The notes beneath the pieces are model-generated. The model made no database searches and was not told where the DNA came from. It worked only from the letters and a program-made list of their open reading frames with translations. The position numbers and the translations under genes are program-made. Positions 7,752-16,768 of a stretch of DNA of 64,000 nucleotides are shown in pieces (the first letter of the stretch is position 1; every line of letters begins with the position of its first letter). Where the stretch lies: NCBI GenBank assembly GCA_944385965.1, contig CALWZG010000061.1, positions 1 to 64,000 on the forward strand, read 5' to 3'. Source of the stretch: an uncultured Anaerotruncus sp. (GTDB lineage Bacteria > Bacillota > Clostridia > Oscillospirales > Ruminococcaceae).

Positions 7752-8501
7752 ATGCTGCGTAGATTGAATGAAAAAAGCTGGAAAGAACTGGACGCTTTAA
7801 AAAAAGAGGAAGTTTATCTGGTGCTGCCCATCAGTTCCCTGGAGCAGCATGGGATTCACCTGCCGGTGGGAACCGATGACTTTACCATGGAAGCTGCTTT
7901 GAAGGATTTGGTGGATTGCCCCGAGCTGAAGGGGGATTTCTGGCTGCTGCCCTCCATCCATTATGGAATCAGCCCAGAGCATCTGGACTTCTGCGGCAGC
8001 TTTACCCTCACACCTCAAACCCTTTGCGCTGTGGTGGAGGATTTAATCCATTGTATGACCGTGCATGGATGGAAGAATCTGGTTTTGCTCAACTCCCACG
8101 GTGGGAATACCAGCCTGCTCCATGGGATGGCCCAGACTTGGAAGCGTAAGTTTGGGGTGGATATATTCCATGTGGATTTCTGGGGTTCAGACTTTTTCAA
8201 TGATGCTGCGTCTATGCTGCAAACCCCTATCCAGCTGGATATACATGGAGGGGAGATTGAGACCTCTCTGTTGTTGTACAGCCGTCCCCAAGTAGTGAAG
8301 GAAGCGGAACTGAAAACTATGACTGACGACCTGCCGGAGCTTCCAAAATATCGGGGTTCCTGGACCGCTAAGGAGTTAAGCCCCAAGGGCGCTTTGGGCG
8401 GAGCTACCAAGGCTTCTGCGGAGACTGGCAAGGCGTTATCGGAATTTGTGAAGAACAAGGTAATCTCCCAGTTGGAGGCAATCGCCAGGGGAGAGGGCTG
8501 A
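7752..8501 (+). CDS. creatininase family protein
   Basis: 249 residues from the ATG at 7752, with AGGAG 6 nt upstream. It shows the metal-binding signatures of the creatininase/MftE fold: EQHGIHLPVGTD near residue 31, NSHGGN near 118 and DIHGGEIETS near 165. These supply the Glu, His and Asp ligands of a binuclear metal amidohydrolase. Members hydrolyse creatinine, formamides (ArfB/FAPy deformylase) or peptide ends (MftE). Nothing in the neighbourhood fixes the substrate. It is monocistronic between its own promoter and a strong terminator. Confidence 0.88.
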   Translation: MLRRLNEKSWKELDALKKEEVYLVLPISSLEQHGIHLPVGTDDFTMEAALKDLVDCPELKGDFWLLPSIHYGISPEHLDFCGSFTLTPQTLCAVVEDLIHCMTVHGWKNLVLLNSHGGNTSLLHGMAQTWKRKFGVDIFHVDFWGSDFFNDAASMLQTPIQLDIHGGEIETSLLLYSRPQVVKEAELKTMTDDLPELPKYRGSWTAKELSPKGALGGATKASAETGKALSEFVKNKVISQLEAIARGEG

Positions 8502-8533
8502 CCAAGTGTGGTTGGCGGACCATGACAGAAATA

Positions 8534-8563
8534 AAAAGCACCGCCAAAATTGGCGGTGCTTTT
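8534..8563. terminator. bidirectional terminator
   Basis: AAAAGCACCGCC (8534-8545) and GGCGGTGCTTTT (8552-8563) form a 12-bp stem with a 6-nt loop and T-runs on both strands, between convergent genes. Confidence 0.9.
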
Positions 8564-8580
8564 CCTATTCAGAGGTTGGC

Positions 8581-9291
8581 TTATTTGCTGTGAATGATTT
8601 GCTGCCGGATTTCTTCCTCCAGGGTTTTCAGCTGCTCTTTGGATAGATTGGAGGTTTGGACAGGAGGAAGAATGTGGAGGTTTACATGGGCGGGTTTAAT
8701 CCACATGCCATTGCCCTCCATGGCTTTGTAGGAACCATCTATGCAAACAGGAACGATGGGGGCACCAGTTTTGTAGGCGATGCGGAAAGCCCCTGATTTA
8801 AATTCCCCTACTTCATCCCCCCGGCTGCGGGTTCCCTCTGGAAAGATGGTCATGGAATAGCCATCCCGCAGGTTTTGGATGGCTTGGTTCAGAGCCTTCA
8901 TAGATTCCCTGGGATGGTCACGGTCGATAAATACGCACCCGAAAAGCCGCATCCAAATGCGGATAAAGGGGAAATACCGAAGCTGCATTTTGGCTATAAA
9001 TCCATGAGGACCATCTAGATAACAAAGCAAAATGGGAATATCGAAATAACCTTGGTGATTGCAGACAAAAACACAAGGTACCTGAGAAGGGATATTTTCC
9101 TGCCCGGTGACGTGAACGGTAACTCCAGCTAATTTCAATAAGCTCCTCATCCAAAATGTGACAATTTTTCCAACAAAAGCGTCCCGGCGGGCCAATTTGC
9201 CATGGCGATGCAGGTAGATGGCGTAAAGCATCTCCGGCACAAGGAGAATCAGAGAAATCCAAAAATAACAAAACCAAAGGATGGTTCTCAT
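8581..9291 (-). CDS. plsC: 1-acyl-sn-glycerol-3-phosphate acyltransferase
   Basis: 236 residues from the ATG at 9291, with GAGGAG upstream; a TTG start at 9321 would add 10 residues. One N-terminal membrane segment (about 3-25) is followed by the acyltransferase motifs NHQGYFD (catalytic His and Asp) and FPEGTRSRG (glycerophosphate binding), plus the GAPIVPVCI block. It transfers an acyl group to lysophosphatidic acid to give phosphatidic acid at the cytoplasmic membrane. Length is typical of bacterial PlsC. Confidence 0.93.
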   Translation of the reverse strand: MRTILWFCYFWISLILLVPEMLYAIYLHRHGKLARRDAFVGKIVTFWMRSLLKLAGVTVHVTGQENIPSQVPCVFVCNHQGYFDIPILLCYLDGPHGFIAKMQLRYFPFIRIWMRLFGCVFIDRDHPRESMKALNQAIQNLRDGYSMTIFPEGTRSRGDEVGEFKSGAFRIAYKTGAPIVPVCIDGSYKAMEGNGMWIKPAHVNLHILPPVQTSNLSKEQLKTLEEEIRQQIIHSK

Positions 9292-9465
9292 AAAAAAGCT
9301 CAGCTCCTCACCAAAACCCAAGAAAATGGCTTATCCAAACGGGCCCAAATCTCCATGATAAGGGTTGGCCGCTTAATACATCATTATACAGGAATCATCA
9401 AGGGAACGCAAGCCAGCTTGTCAGGGTTTTGAGGGGGATAGAGCGGTATAGAGAGGAAGGATAAA

Positions 9466-10353
9466 ATGATAGAGATAAAGCACTGTGACCTGTGTCCAAA
9501 GCTGTGTGGCGCAGACCGTACCAAAACAACAGGCCTTTGTGGAGGGGGAGGTCTGCCTAAATTAGCCAGAGCGGCGCTACATCATTGGGAGGAACCCTGT
9601 ATTAGCGGCACTTACGGGTCAGGGGCGGTGTTCTTTTCAGGCTGTTCTATGTGCTGCTGTTACTGTCAAAACGCCCAAATAAGCGCCGAAAATTTTGGGA
9701 AAGAGGTGGATGTGGAACGTTTGGCGGAAATTTTTCTAAACTTGCAGGAGCAAGGTGCCCATAATTTGAATCTGGTCAGCGGATCTCATTACACCCCTTG
9801 GGTGATAGAAGCTTTGAAAAGGGTCAGGCCAGCCCTTCATATTCCAGTGGTGTGGAATTCCAGCGGTTATGAGCGGGTGGAGACCTTGAGAGCGCTGGAG
9901 GGATATGTCCAGATTTATCTGCCGGATTTTAAATACGCTGACAACCACAGGGCGGAAACCTATTCCAAAGCTAAGGATTATTTCTCGGTCACCAGCCAGG
10001 CGGTACAGGAGATGTTCCGCCAGGTGGGAAAACCGGTGTTCCAGGGGGATTTGCTGGAGCAGGGACTGGTGATACGGCATCTGGTCCTGCCAGGCGGGAT
10101 GGAGGATTCTATGGCGGTTTTGGATTGGCTGGCTGAGGCGTTTGGTGAGGGAGAGTTCCTGTTAAGCCTGATGAGCCAATATACACCGGCTTATTATAAA
10201 GGGGAATACAAGGAGCTGACACGCAGGGTCAGTACCTATGAATACAACCGGGTGCTGTCCCATGCCCAGGAACTGGGTTTGTCCGGTTTTATGCAGGAAC
10301 GGGATGCCGCTAAAAAGGAATATACCCCGCCTTTTAATTTAGAAGGGATTTAA
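9466..10353 (+). CDS. radical SAM protein (PflX-like)
   Basis: 295 residues. The N-terminus has CDLCPKLCGADR and a GLCG motif, as in the PflX/AmmeMemoRadiSam-type clade. The radical SAM cluster motif is C60-x3-C64-x2-C67 within GCSMCCCYCQN. The LVSGSHYTPW segment and IPVVWNSSGYE follow the SAM-binding strands. The family resembles pyruvate formate-lyase activases, but no glycyl radical enzyme is adjacent. Its last 4 nt overlap the convergent small membrane gene. Confidence 0.88.
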   Translation: MIEIKHCDLCPKLCGADRTKTTGLCGGGGLPKLARAALHHWEEPCISGTYGSGAVFFSGCSMCCCYCQNAQISAENFGKEVDVERLAEIFLNLQEQGAHNLNLVSGSHYTPWVIEALKRVRPALHIPVVWNSSGYERVETLRALEGYVQIYLPDFKYADNHRAETYSKAKDYFSVTSQAVQEMFRQVGKPVFQGDLLEQGLVIRHLVLPGGMEDSMAVLDWLAEAFGEGEFLLSLMSQYTPAYYKGEYKELTRRVSTYEYNRVLSHAQELGLSGFMQERDAAKKEYTPPFNLEGI

Positions 10354-10661
10354 TAGAGATGGGCCATTCTATCATCTGTGTGTTTACCTTTGAGAGGTTG
10401 TTGAGATAGATGACGCTTTTCCTGGGCCAGACTGCTGTGCAGGGCCCGGCGGGCCTTACGGGGAAGAAAATGGATGACATAGCGGCGATGGCTGGCCCTG
10501 GCAAAGACCCATCCCATTCCGCTGAGCAGCCCAATTTGCAGAAGCATTTGAAGCACATTGATATTTCCTTCCTCCCAGGCCCCCATGGTTCCAATGATAC
10601 CGAATAGACATAATAAAACTAAAAATTGTAGACACGAACGAATAAACTTTACCATTCGCAT
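10350..10661 (-). CDS. small membrane protein, divergent from the CI/LexA-like repressor
   Basis: 103 residues from the second ATG (10661); the first ATG at 10676 contains the GGAGG that serves as ribosome site for the second. Two hydrophobic segments (about 6-25 and 36-53) are followed by a basic, His-rich cytoplasmic tail with many Arg and Lys. I recognise no family. It is transcribed away from the repressor gene from a shared operator region, so it is probably that repressor's target. Small SOS-induced membrane proteins that delay division are a possible analogy only. Confidence 0.7.
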   Translation of the reverse strand: MRMVKFIRSCLQFLVLLCLFGIIGTMGAWEEGNINVLQMLLQIGLLSGMGWVFARASHRRYVIHFLPRKARRALHSSLAQEKRHLSQQPLKGKHTDDRMAHLY

Positions 10662-10693
10662 AGATAAGACCTCCATAAGTGGTTTGTGGTCTT

Positions 10694-10722
10694 ACTATAT
10701 AACAACAATTAGTTGTTGTTAA
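10694..10722 (-). promoter_or_regulatory. promoter of the small membrane protein gene, with operator in the spacer
   Basis: On the minus strand: TTAACA (10722-10717), a 17-bp spacer and TATAGT (10699-10694). The spacer contains the repressor half-site sequences AACAACAAT and TTAGTTGTT (10701-10717). Confidence 0.7.
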
Positions 10723-10769
10723 TAGATAAAACAACTAATTTTATAGAAAACATTGACAAAAACAACTAA
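10701..10769. repeat. AACAACTAA operator repeats between divergent genes
   Basis: Three copies of AACAACTAA: inverted at 10709-10717, direct at 10730-10738 and direct at 10761-10769. A related AACAACAAT at 10701-10709 makes the first site an imperfect palindrome. One copy lies between the -35 and -10 of each divergent promoter, the arrangement expected of an autoregulated repressor. Confidence 0.7.
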
Positions 10770-10781
10770 GGGCAGTATAAT
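10753..10781 (+). promoter_or_regulatory. consensus promoter of the CI/LexA-like repressor gene
   Basis: TTGACA (10753-10758), a 17-bp spacer and TATAAT (10776-10781), both boxes perfect. AACAACTAA at 10761-10769 fills the spacer, so repressor binding would exclude RNA polymerase. Confidence 0.9.
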
Positions 10782-10822
10782 GAAGTAGTAAAAAATCTGC
10801 CAAAGGAATGGAGGGGAAAACG

Positions 10823-11419
10823 ATGTTTGCACAGCGGTTAAAAGAATTGCGGAAAGAACATGGACTTTCCCAAGTGGCGCTGGCAAGCCAGCTTGGAATC
10901 AGCCAGCAGGCGGTTGGAAAATGGGAAAACGCCCGCTCCACACCAGACCCGGCTACCTTAAACCGCCTGGCGGATATTTTCCAGGTTACAGTGGACTTTT
11001 TGCTGGGACGGGATGGAACTCCTTATCTGGCGGGAAGCGATGGGATGCTGCCCATTCTGGGAACGGTAAAGGCGGGGTATGACGCTTTGGCTTTTCAGGA
11101 ATATTACGGCATGGAGCCAGCGAATGTGAAAAATCCAGCGGAATATTTTTATCTCATCGTCCATGGGGACAGTATGGAGCCTAGAATCCGCAGCGGGGAT
11201 TTGGCGTTGGTACATCGGCAGCCGGATGTGGAGAATGGGGATTTGGCGGTTGTATTGGTGGACGGTGAGGAAGGAACCCTGAAACGAGTTCTGAAAAGGA
11301 AGGACACAGTAATTTTGCAGCCCTTTAACCAAGCTTACGATACACAGATTTTTATGAAAGAGGAGCTGGCCCGGCTGACCATCGTTGGAAAGGTATTGGA
11401 AACAAAAACCAAATGGTAA
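10823..11419 (+). CDS. XRE-family repressor with S24 (LexA/CI-like) self-cleavage domain
   Basis: 198 residues from the ATG at 10823, with GGAGGGG upstream. Residues 5-60 are an XRE helix-turn-helix (LSQVALASQLGISQQAVGKW). The C-terminal half is an S24 peptidase fold with catalytic Ser117 (HGDSMEP) and Lys154 (GTLKRV). An Ala84-Gly85 pair is a plausible self-cleavage site. Such repressors are usually phage CI-type and respond to RecA-ssDNA, but no phage gene is present here. It probably represses itself and the divergent membrane protein gene. Confidence 0.92.
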   Translation: MFAQRLKELRKEHGLSQVALASQLGISQQAVGKWENARSTPDPATLNRLADIFQVTVDFLLGRDGTPYLAGSDGMLPILGTVKAGYDALAFQEYYGMEPANVKNPAEYFYLIVHGDSMEPRIRSGDLALVHRQPDVENGDLAVVLVDGEEGTLKRVLKRKDTVILQPFNQAYDTQIFMKEELARLTIVGKVLETKTKW

Positions 11420-11448
11420 TTGCATTTTAGGGGATTGTGTGCTACACT
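11420..11448 (+). promoter_or_regulatory. promoter of ppa
   Basis: TTGCAT (11420-11425), a 17-bp spacer and TACACT (11443-11448), starting right after the repressor stop codon. Confidence 0.6.
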
Positions 11449-11497
11449 AAACTGGAATCAGGATGAGAATTGATTTTGGAAAGGCAGGAAACAGATT

Positions 11498-12031
11498 ATG
11501 AATATCTGGCATGATATTTCCCCTAAACGGATTACAAAAGATGATTTTATCGCGGTTATTGAGATTGAGAAGGGCGGAAAGAATAAGTATGAGCTGGATA
11601 AAGAAACAGGTCTGATTATTTTGGACCGGATTCTTTATACCTCTACCCACTATCCCGCCAACTATGGATTTATCCCCCGCACTTATGGCGATGACAACGA
11701 CCCTTTGGATGTATTGGTGGTGTGTTCTGAACCTTTGATTCCTTTGAGCTTGGTTCGGTGTTATCCCATAGGGGTAATTTCTATGATTGATAATGGAAAG
11801 TATGATGAGAAAATCATCGCCATTCCCTTCAGCGACCCCAACTATAACACCTTTAAGAGCATTGAGGATTTGCCTAAGCACATCTTTGAGGAAATGCGGC
11901 ATTTCTTCACCGTTTATAAGGAACTGGAAGGAAAGCAGACTGCGGTAAATGAGGCTTCCGGTCCAGAAGCAGCTTTGGAGATTATCCAAGGCGCTATTGA
12001 CAGATATGTGGATAAATTCTGCAAAGGCTGA
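11498..12031 (+). CDS. ppa: inorganic pyrophosphatase, family I
   Basis: 177 residues. The signature DDNDPLDVLV near residues 65-74 supplies the Asp ligands for Mg2+, and the ELDKETG and YPANYGFIP segments are conserved. It hydrolyses pyrophosphate to two phosphates in the cytoplasm, pulling biosynthetic reactions forward. Length matches bacterial family I enzymes. It has its own promoter and terminator. Confidence 0.96.
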   Translation: MNIWHDISPKRITKDDFIAVIEIEKGGKNKYELDKETGLIILDRILYTSTHYPANYGFIPRTYGDDNDPLDVLVVCSEPLIPLSLVRCYPIGVISMIDNGKYDEKIIAIPFSDPNYNTFKSIEDLPKHIFEEMRHFFTVYKELEGKQTAVNEASGPEAALEIIQGAIDRYVDKFCKG

Positions 12032-12083
12032 AAATAGAAGAGTTTAAGAAGGCGTATTCCCTTGTGAGAATGTGGCTTCAGTA

Positions 12084-12119
12084 AAAAAGGGAACCTTTGT
12101 GAAATGGTTCCCTTTTCTT
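12084..12119 (+). terminator. terminator of ppa
   Basis: AAAAGGGAACC and GGTTCCCTTTT form the stem, followed by a T-rich tract. The next gene's ribosome site begins immediately after it. Confidence 0.85.
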
Positions 12120-12136
12120 TTTAGGAGGTTGACAGA

Positions 12137-12367
12137 GTGGGAGTGGCAGTGTTTTGCTTGGCGCAGGTGGGTGCGATGGCGTTTATGGTAGCGGCTGCTT
12201 TTTTTTTCATTGCCAGAGCCTTTTGGAAGGGAAAAAGACTTGAGAATCGTTTGTGGCTGCGGCGGACGGTTTTGGCGGTTTATATTGGTATCGGTGCAGC
12301 CGCCGCTGTGATAGGGATGTTTAGCTTTGGATTCGCCGTGGACATTCTTAGAGTCTTTTGGTTCTAA
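12137..12367 (+). CDS. small two-helix membrane protein, unknown function
   Basis: 76 residues from a GTG start supported by AGGAGG 8 nt upstream. Two hydrophobic helices (about 5-27 and 44-72) are joined by a basic loop with KGKR. No family recognised. There is no clear promoter of its own between the ppa terminator and the start, so it may depend on read-through. A strong terminator follows. Confidence 0.7.
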   Translation: MGVAVFCLAQVGAMAFMVAAAFFFIARAFWKGKRLENRLWLRRTVLAVYIGIGAAAAVIGMFSFGFAVDILRVFWF

Positions 12368-12424
12368 CAAAAGGGATGATATTTGATAGGCAGGCAGAGT
12401 TTTCCGAAAGATTGGCCGACCTAC

Positions 12425-12460
12425 AAAAAGAGCGTGGAATTCAAATTCCACGCTCTTTTT
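12425..12460. terminator. bidirectional terminator
   Basis: AAAAAGAGCGTGGAATT and its complement ending in CTCTTTTT form a stem of about 16 bp. It serves the small membrane gene and the convergent chemoreceptor gene. Confidence 0.9.
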
Positions 12461-12474
12461 ACGGTTAGAAAGCC

Positions 12475-14232
12475 TTAATATTTGTCACCATAGGATTCAT
12501 CATCTGTAACCTCATACTCAAGGGAAGGAGTTTCCAACTCTTGAGCGTTGGCGAACTCATTTTGCAGCTGGAACTGACTTACCAATTGTTTGAGCATCTG
12601 GGCCTGTCCAGACAGCTCCTCGCTGGCGGCGGCACTTTGCTCCGCGGTAGCACTGTTGGTCTGTACCACGCTTGAAATTTGGTCGATTCCAGAGGTAATT
12701 TGAGAGATGGAGGAGGACTGGTCCTTAGCTGCGGAGGAAATTTCGTTCATAGAAGTGGTCACCTCATCTGTACTGAGTACCACATCGGCCAGGGAATGGG
12801 CGGTTTCTTGGGCAATTTGAGTTCCTTTTTTCACCGCCTGCAAAGAGGAAGCGATGAGGGCGGAAGTGTTTTGAGAGGCTTCTGCGCTTTTGGAGGCCAG
12901 GTTGCGTACCTCATCAGCAACCACAGCGAAGCCTTTTCCGGCAGCACCGGCCCGAGCGGCTTCCACGGCTGCATTCAAAGCCAGAATATTGGTTTGGAAA
13001 GCGATGTCTTCAATGGTTTTGATGATTTTACCAATTTCCAAGGAACTTTTGTTGATATCATCCATAGCGTTGGTCATATCGCCCATTTGCTTGTTGCAAA
13101 TGGAAACCAGCTCTTTGGTTTTCTCAATTTGATCATAAGCGTCTTCAGCGTGAGAAGCGGTCTCGTTAACTTGGTTGGAAACCTGGGTAATGGTAGCCGC
13201 CAGCTGCTCAACCGAAGAAGCCTGCTCAGTAGCGCCTTGGGCCAATGCCTGCGCACCGGAGGAAACTTGGTCAGAGCCAGAGGAGACCTGATTGGCGGAC
13301 CGCTCAATTTGGAGCAAGGTTTGGCTGATTCGGCGTTTCATTAAGTCAGTAGACTCAAGCAAAGGCTGAAACTGTCCAACATAGGCCTCTTTATGTTGCG
13401 ATTCCGCCACAAAGTTTCCATTAGCCATCTCGCCCAGTAAAGATTGCAGGTCAGAAATCACCCGGGAAAGTTGGTTGCTCATACCCAAAACATTGTCCGC
13501 CAAATGTCCCATCTCATCTTTGGATTTGTAGGAAATTTGAACATTCAGATTGCCGGCACTCATCTGTTTTGTAGCCTTTTGAATCTCAGAAATGGGGTGG
13601 GTTAGAGACTTGGTTACATAGGAGGCCAGCAGAATGGTGACAATCACCATAGCTACCGAGCAGACAAGCAAAAAGATGAAGGCTTGATTTTTGACGGTAA
13701 CAGAAGAATTATAATAGCGGTCCGCGTTTTCAGCGGTCAAAACGACCAATTGGTCCAGAATTCCTTTGGCGGTTTCGTACTGAGGCAGCAGATTATTCAG
13801 ATAAAGTTTAGAGGAGGTAATGCGCTGGCCGATTTGCAGCAACTGAAAAATTTGCTCCCGGTCATGGGTAGAGGCCGACATAACCTCCTTAAAAGCGGGA
13901 ACGAGGGTGCTGTCATCTTGGAAATTGTTCTCTAAATAGGCGATGCTCTCTTTCATATTATCCAAAGACGCCTGGGCCAACTGGATATATTGAGCGGTCA
14001 AAGTCTCATCTTCAGTCATAGTAGCGCTGCCGATATAATTTCCTACCGCTTCAATATCGCCTTTTAGCTGAAGTGCGTATTTAGCATTTTGATAGGGTGA
14101 CGCATAAAAATTGCTAAAGTTTTGGGCGGTTATGATCAAGCTGGAAATAGAGATACCCACCATTACACAAAAGAAAAGAACAATTATACTAAATGTAATC
14201 AAAAGTTTATTTCCGATTTTAAAATTTCTCAT
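12475..14232 (-). CDS. methyl-accepting chemotaxis protein
   Basis: 585 residues from the ATG at 14232 (AGGAG 8 nt upstream; a GTG at 14238 is in frame). A transmembrane helix at about 8-33, a periplasmic four-helix-bundle sensor domain to about 185, a second helix at about 188-208 and a HAMP domain at 209-262 precede the cytoplasmic coiled coil. The signalling tip contains [18 protein letters not shown]. No C-terminal CheR-tethering pentapeptide is seen. It would feed CheA/CheW, which lie outside this window. The ligand is unknown. Confidence 0.96.
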   Translation of the reverse strand: MRNFKIGNKLLITFSIIVLFFCVMVGISISSLIITAQNFSNFYASPYQNAKYALQLKGDIEAVGNYIGSATMTEDETLTAQYIQLAQASLDNMKESIAYLENNFQDDSTLVPAFKEVMSASTHDREQIFQLLQIGQRITSSKLYLNNLLPQYETAKGILDQLVVLTAENADRYYNSSVTVKNQAFIFLLVCSVAMVIVTILLASYVTKSLTHPISEIQKATKQMSAGNLNVQISYKSKDEMGHLADNVLGMSNQLSRVISDLQSLLGEMANGNFVAESQHKEAYVGQFQPLLESTDLMKRRISQTLLQIERSANQVSSGSDQVSSGAQALAQGATEQASSVEQLAATITQVSNQVNETASHAEDAYDQIEKTKELVSICNKQMGDMTNAMDDINKSSLEIGKIIKTIEDIAFQTNILALNAAVEAARAGAAGKGFAVVADEVRNLASKSAEASQNTSALIASSLQAVKKGTQIAQETAHSLADVVLSTDEVTTSMNEISSAAKDQSSSISQITSGIDQISSVVQTNSATAEQSAAASEELSGQAQMLKQLVSQFQLQNEFANAQELETPSLEYEVTDDESYGDKY

Positions 14233-14343
14233 AGACACAACTCCTACAAATAATTAGTCTCCAACTTTTAGTTTTCCTTGTGACTCTCTGTATTCGGCAT
14301 AAAAACAAAACCCCAACACAAAATTTCCAAAAAACTAACATAA

Positions 14344-14372
14344 ATCATACCATAATTATATTATGTATTCAA
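14344..14372 (-). promoter_or_regulatory. promoter of the chemoreceptor gene
   Basis: Minus strand TTGAAT (14372-14367), a 17-bp spacer and TATGAT (14349-14344), of the housekeeping sigma type. The 14233-14484 stretch is otherwise AT-rich and holds no gene I can support. Confidence 0.55.
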
Positions 14373-14484
14373 ATGTTTTTTATAGGTTGGTCGAAATATC
14401 CATATTTTAATCCGTTTTTTATAGCAAAAACCAGAGAAATTAAAGTTTATCTCTATATAATTTGGTAAAATTATTTATAACAAA

Positions 14485-14516
14485 CGAAAAGGTCCAGTTT
14501 GAACTGGACCTTTTCG
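14485..14516. terminator. terminator downstream of thrS
   Basis: A near-perfect inverted repeat CGAAAAGGTCCAGTT/AACTGGACCTTTTCG. It lies 50 nt past the thrS stop codon on the minus strand. Confidence 0.75.
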
Positions 14517-14565
14517 CTGAATGGGAAATTTTTTCAGAAATTTCCTGTGTAATTTCAACAATCGC

Positions 14566-16467
14566 TTAGTTGGACTTTGTCCGAATCTCCTCAAGAGCGG
14601 CCTGCAAGAACTCATCCACTTTTACAACGCCCTTATCGCCCTCTTTGCGGGAACGTACAGCCACTCCGCCAGCTTCAATCTCTTTCTCGCCGATGACCAG
14701 CATATAGGGTACCTTCTCCAGCTGGGCCTCACGGATACGATAACCCACCTTCTCATTGCGGCTGTCCACCTCTACCCGCAGTCCAGCGGCGGTAAATTTA
14801 TCCGCTACCTGCTGGGCGTAAGGAATATGGTCGTCGGTAACTGGCAGCAGTTTCACCTGAACAGGAGCCAGCCACAGGGGGAACGCACCTGCGTAATGCT
14901 CAGTGAGGATTCCAATAAACCGCTCAATGGAGCCGAACACAACCCGGTGAATCATAACAGGGCGATGTTTTTCTCCGTCCTTGCCGGTGTAAGTCAAGTC
15001 AAACCGCTCCGGCATCTGGAAGTCCAGCTGAATGGTTCCGCACTGCCAGGTGCGGCCGATGGAATCCTTCAGGTGGAAGTCAATCTTCGGTCCGTAGAAG
15101 GCACCATCGCCCTCATTGATAACATAGGGTTTCCCGTTCTTTTCCAGGGCGGCAATCAAAGCGTTGGTAGCCATCTCCCACTGCTCGTCGCTTCCCATGG
15201 AATCCTCCGGCCGGGTGGACAGCTCCAAAGCGTACTCGAACCCAAATACCTGATAGAAGCTGTCAATCAGCTCCATAACACCCAGAATCTCGGTTTCAAT
15301 CTGCTCAGGGGTCATAAAGATATGGGCATCGTCCTGGGTAAAGCAGCGTACCCGCATCAAACCATGAAGAGCGCCGGACAGCTCATGGCGATGTACCAAG
15401 CCAAGCTCTGCCATCCGCTGAGGCAAATCCCGATAGGAATGCATCCGCCGTTTATACACCAGCATACCGCCTGGGCAGTTCATAGGCTTGATGGCGAAAT
15501 CCTTATCGTCAATCTTGGTGGTGTACATATTATCTTTGTAGTGGTCCCAGTGGCCGGAACGATGCCACAGCTCCTCGCTGAGAATCATAGGTGTGCGGAT
15601 TTCCTGGTAACCCCGCTTGGTGTGTTCCTCTCTCCAGTAGCTTTCCAGCTGATTTCTCAGAATCATGCCCTTGGGGAAGAAGAAGGGGAAGCCTGGACCC
15701 TCCTCATAAATATCAAACAAATCCAGCTCCCGGCCCAGCTTCCGATGATCCCGGCGTTTGGCTTCTTCCAGCATGTTCAGATAAGCGTCCAGCTCGCTGG
15801 CTTTGGGGAACGCCACACCGTATACACGGCAGAGCATCTGCAAGCTGCTGTCCCCATGCCAATAGGCGCCAGTGCATTGCATCAGCTTGATGGCCTTCAA
15901 GGGGGCCACGCTCATCAGATGGGGGCCAGCGCACAAATCCGTAAAGTCCCCCTGCTTGTAGAAGCTGATTTTTTCCCCTTCAGAAGCGTGTTTCTCAATC
16001 AGTTCCAGCTTATAGGGCTGGTCTTTCATCAGCTCCTTGGCGGCTGGTACATCCAGCTCGAACCGCTCCAGTTCCAAACCGCTCTTGACGATTTTTTTCA
16101 TCTCGTCCTCAATCTTGGCTAAATCCTCGGTGGTGAAGGGCTTCTCTACATCGAAGTCATAATAGAACCCGTTGTCCACCGCTGGTCCGATGGTGTATTT
16201 GGTATCAGGATACAAATGCATGACCGCCTGGGCCATCACATGGGAGGCAGTGTGCCAGAAGGCTTTTTTGCCGTCCGGGTCATCAAAAGTCAAAATTTCT
16301 ACCTGGCAGTCCTCTGTCACCGGAGTCCGCAGGTCCACTAATTTTCCATTGATTTTTCCAGCGCAGGCCGCTTTATACAGACCAGCGCCCAAGCTTTTCG
16401 CGATTTCCGCTACTGTGACGCCTGTGTCAAACTCCTTGACCACGCCGCCTTTTAAGGTTACTTTCAT
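14566..16467 (-). CDS. thrS: threonyl-tRNA synthetase
   Basis: 633 residues from the ATG at 16467 with AAGGAG 9 nt upstream; a nearer ATG is spaced too closely, and longer in-frame extension overlaps the T-box leader. Domains: TGS (1-60), the second additional domain with HTASHVMAQAV and the later TDLCAGPH zinc-related motifs, a class II catalytic core (motif 2 around RVRCFTQDDAHIF, motif 3 near the GSIERF segment), and a C-terminal anticodon-binding domain. It charges tRNA-Thr in the cytoplasm. Regulated by the upstream T-box. Confidence 0.98.
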   Translation of the reverse strand: MKVTLKGGVVKEFDTGVTVAEIAKSLGAGLYKAACAGKINGKLVDLRTPVTEDCQVEILTFDDPDGKKAFWHTASHVMAQAVMHLYPDTKYTIGPAVDNGFYYDFDVEKPFTTEDLAKIEDEMKKIVKSGLELERFELDVPAAKELMKDQPYKLELIEKHASEGEKISFYKQGDFTDLCAGPHLMSVAPLKAIKLMQCTGAYWHGDSSLQMLCRVYGVAFPKASELDAYLNMLEEAKRRDHRKLGRELDLFDIYEEGPGFPFFFPKGMILRNQLESYWREEHTKRGYQEIRTPMILSEELWHRSGHWDHYKDNMYTTKIDDKDFAIKPMNCPGGMLVYKRRMHSYRDLPQRMAELGLVHRHELSGALHGLMRVRCFTQDDAHIFMTPEQIETEILGVMELIDSFYQVFGFEYALELSTRPEDSMGSDEQWEMATNALIAALEKNGKPYVINEGDGAFYGPKIDFHLKDSIGRTWQCGTIQLDFQMPERFDLTYTGKDGEKHRPVMIHRVVFGSIERFIGILTEHYAGAFPLWLAPVQVKLLPVTDDHIPYAQQVADKFTAAGLRVEVDSRNEKVGYRIREAQLEKVPYMLVIGEKEIEAGGVAVRSRKEGDKGVVKVDEFLQAALEEIRTKSN

Positions 16468-16762
16468 ATTCATTCGCTCCTTTTTCAGCTTTTCACCAAC
16501 AAAAAAGACCCCATCCCGCCAAATAAACGGGATGAAGTCCACAAACTCCACGGTTCCACCCAAATTGCGCCTGAAAGCGCCACTCGTCGGCTGATAACGG
16601 GGCCAACCGTCATGCTCCTCGCACACGCTCAGAAGGTGGTGTTTTCAGCGAACCCAGCCAGCGGTTTTTCAGCCACGAGCCGCCTCTCTTTTGGGTGGGG
16701 ATTCCCGCCAAAACTTCCTTCGTCATCGTTTTTCCCAATTCGGGATACGTCCTTAATTGTTT
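16468..16762 (-). ncRNA. T-box leader of thrS
   Basis: On the minus strand the leader carries the Stem I AGAGAG motif followed by a GCTGAAAA loop, then a segment GAAAACACCACCTTCTGAG holding ACC codons (complement 16635-16640) that fit a Thr specifier. The T-box sequence GGGTGGAACCGTGG lies at 16561-16548. A terminator stem (16501-16539; CATCCCG/CGGGATG) runs into TTTTTT. Uncharged tRNA-Thr should stabilise the antiterminator and raise thrS transcription. The specifier choice is by pattern, not by folding. Confidence 0.88.
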
Positions 16763-16768
16763 AGTTTC

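Noticed and set aside
10350..11419. Prophage immunity region
   Set aside because: The repressor is CI-like, but no integrase, att repeats, Cro, replication or structural phage genes occur in the surroundings. Neighbours are housekeeping genes.
14233..14484. Sigma-28 (flagellar) promoter for the chemoreceptor
   Set aside because: A GCCGAATA sequence on the minus strand resembles part of the -10, but no TAAA-type -35 lies at the right distance. A housekeeping-type promoter (14372-14344) fits better.
14521..16122. A 533-codon plus-strand open frame opposite thrS
   Set aside because: It is fully antisense to a well-supported thrS, has no ribosome site or recognisable motif, and arises from codon bias of the real gene. 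The same applies to long antisense frames opposite argH (47611-48945), ffh (55810-57549) and the SUKH-like gene (2542-3285).
16468..16626. Upstream in-frame extension of thrS
   Set aside because: The stretch is the T-box antiterminator/terminator region. A normal thrS start with a ribosome site exists at 16467.
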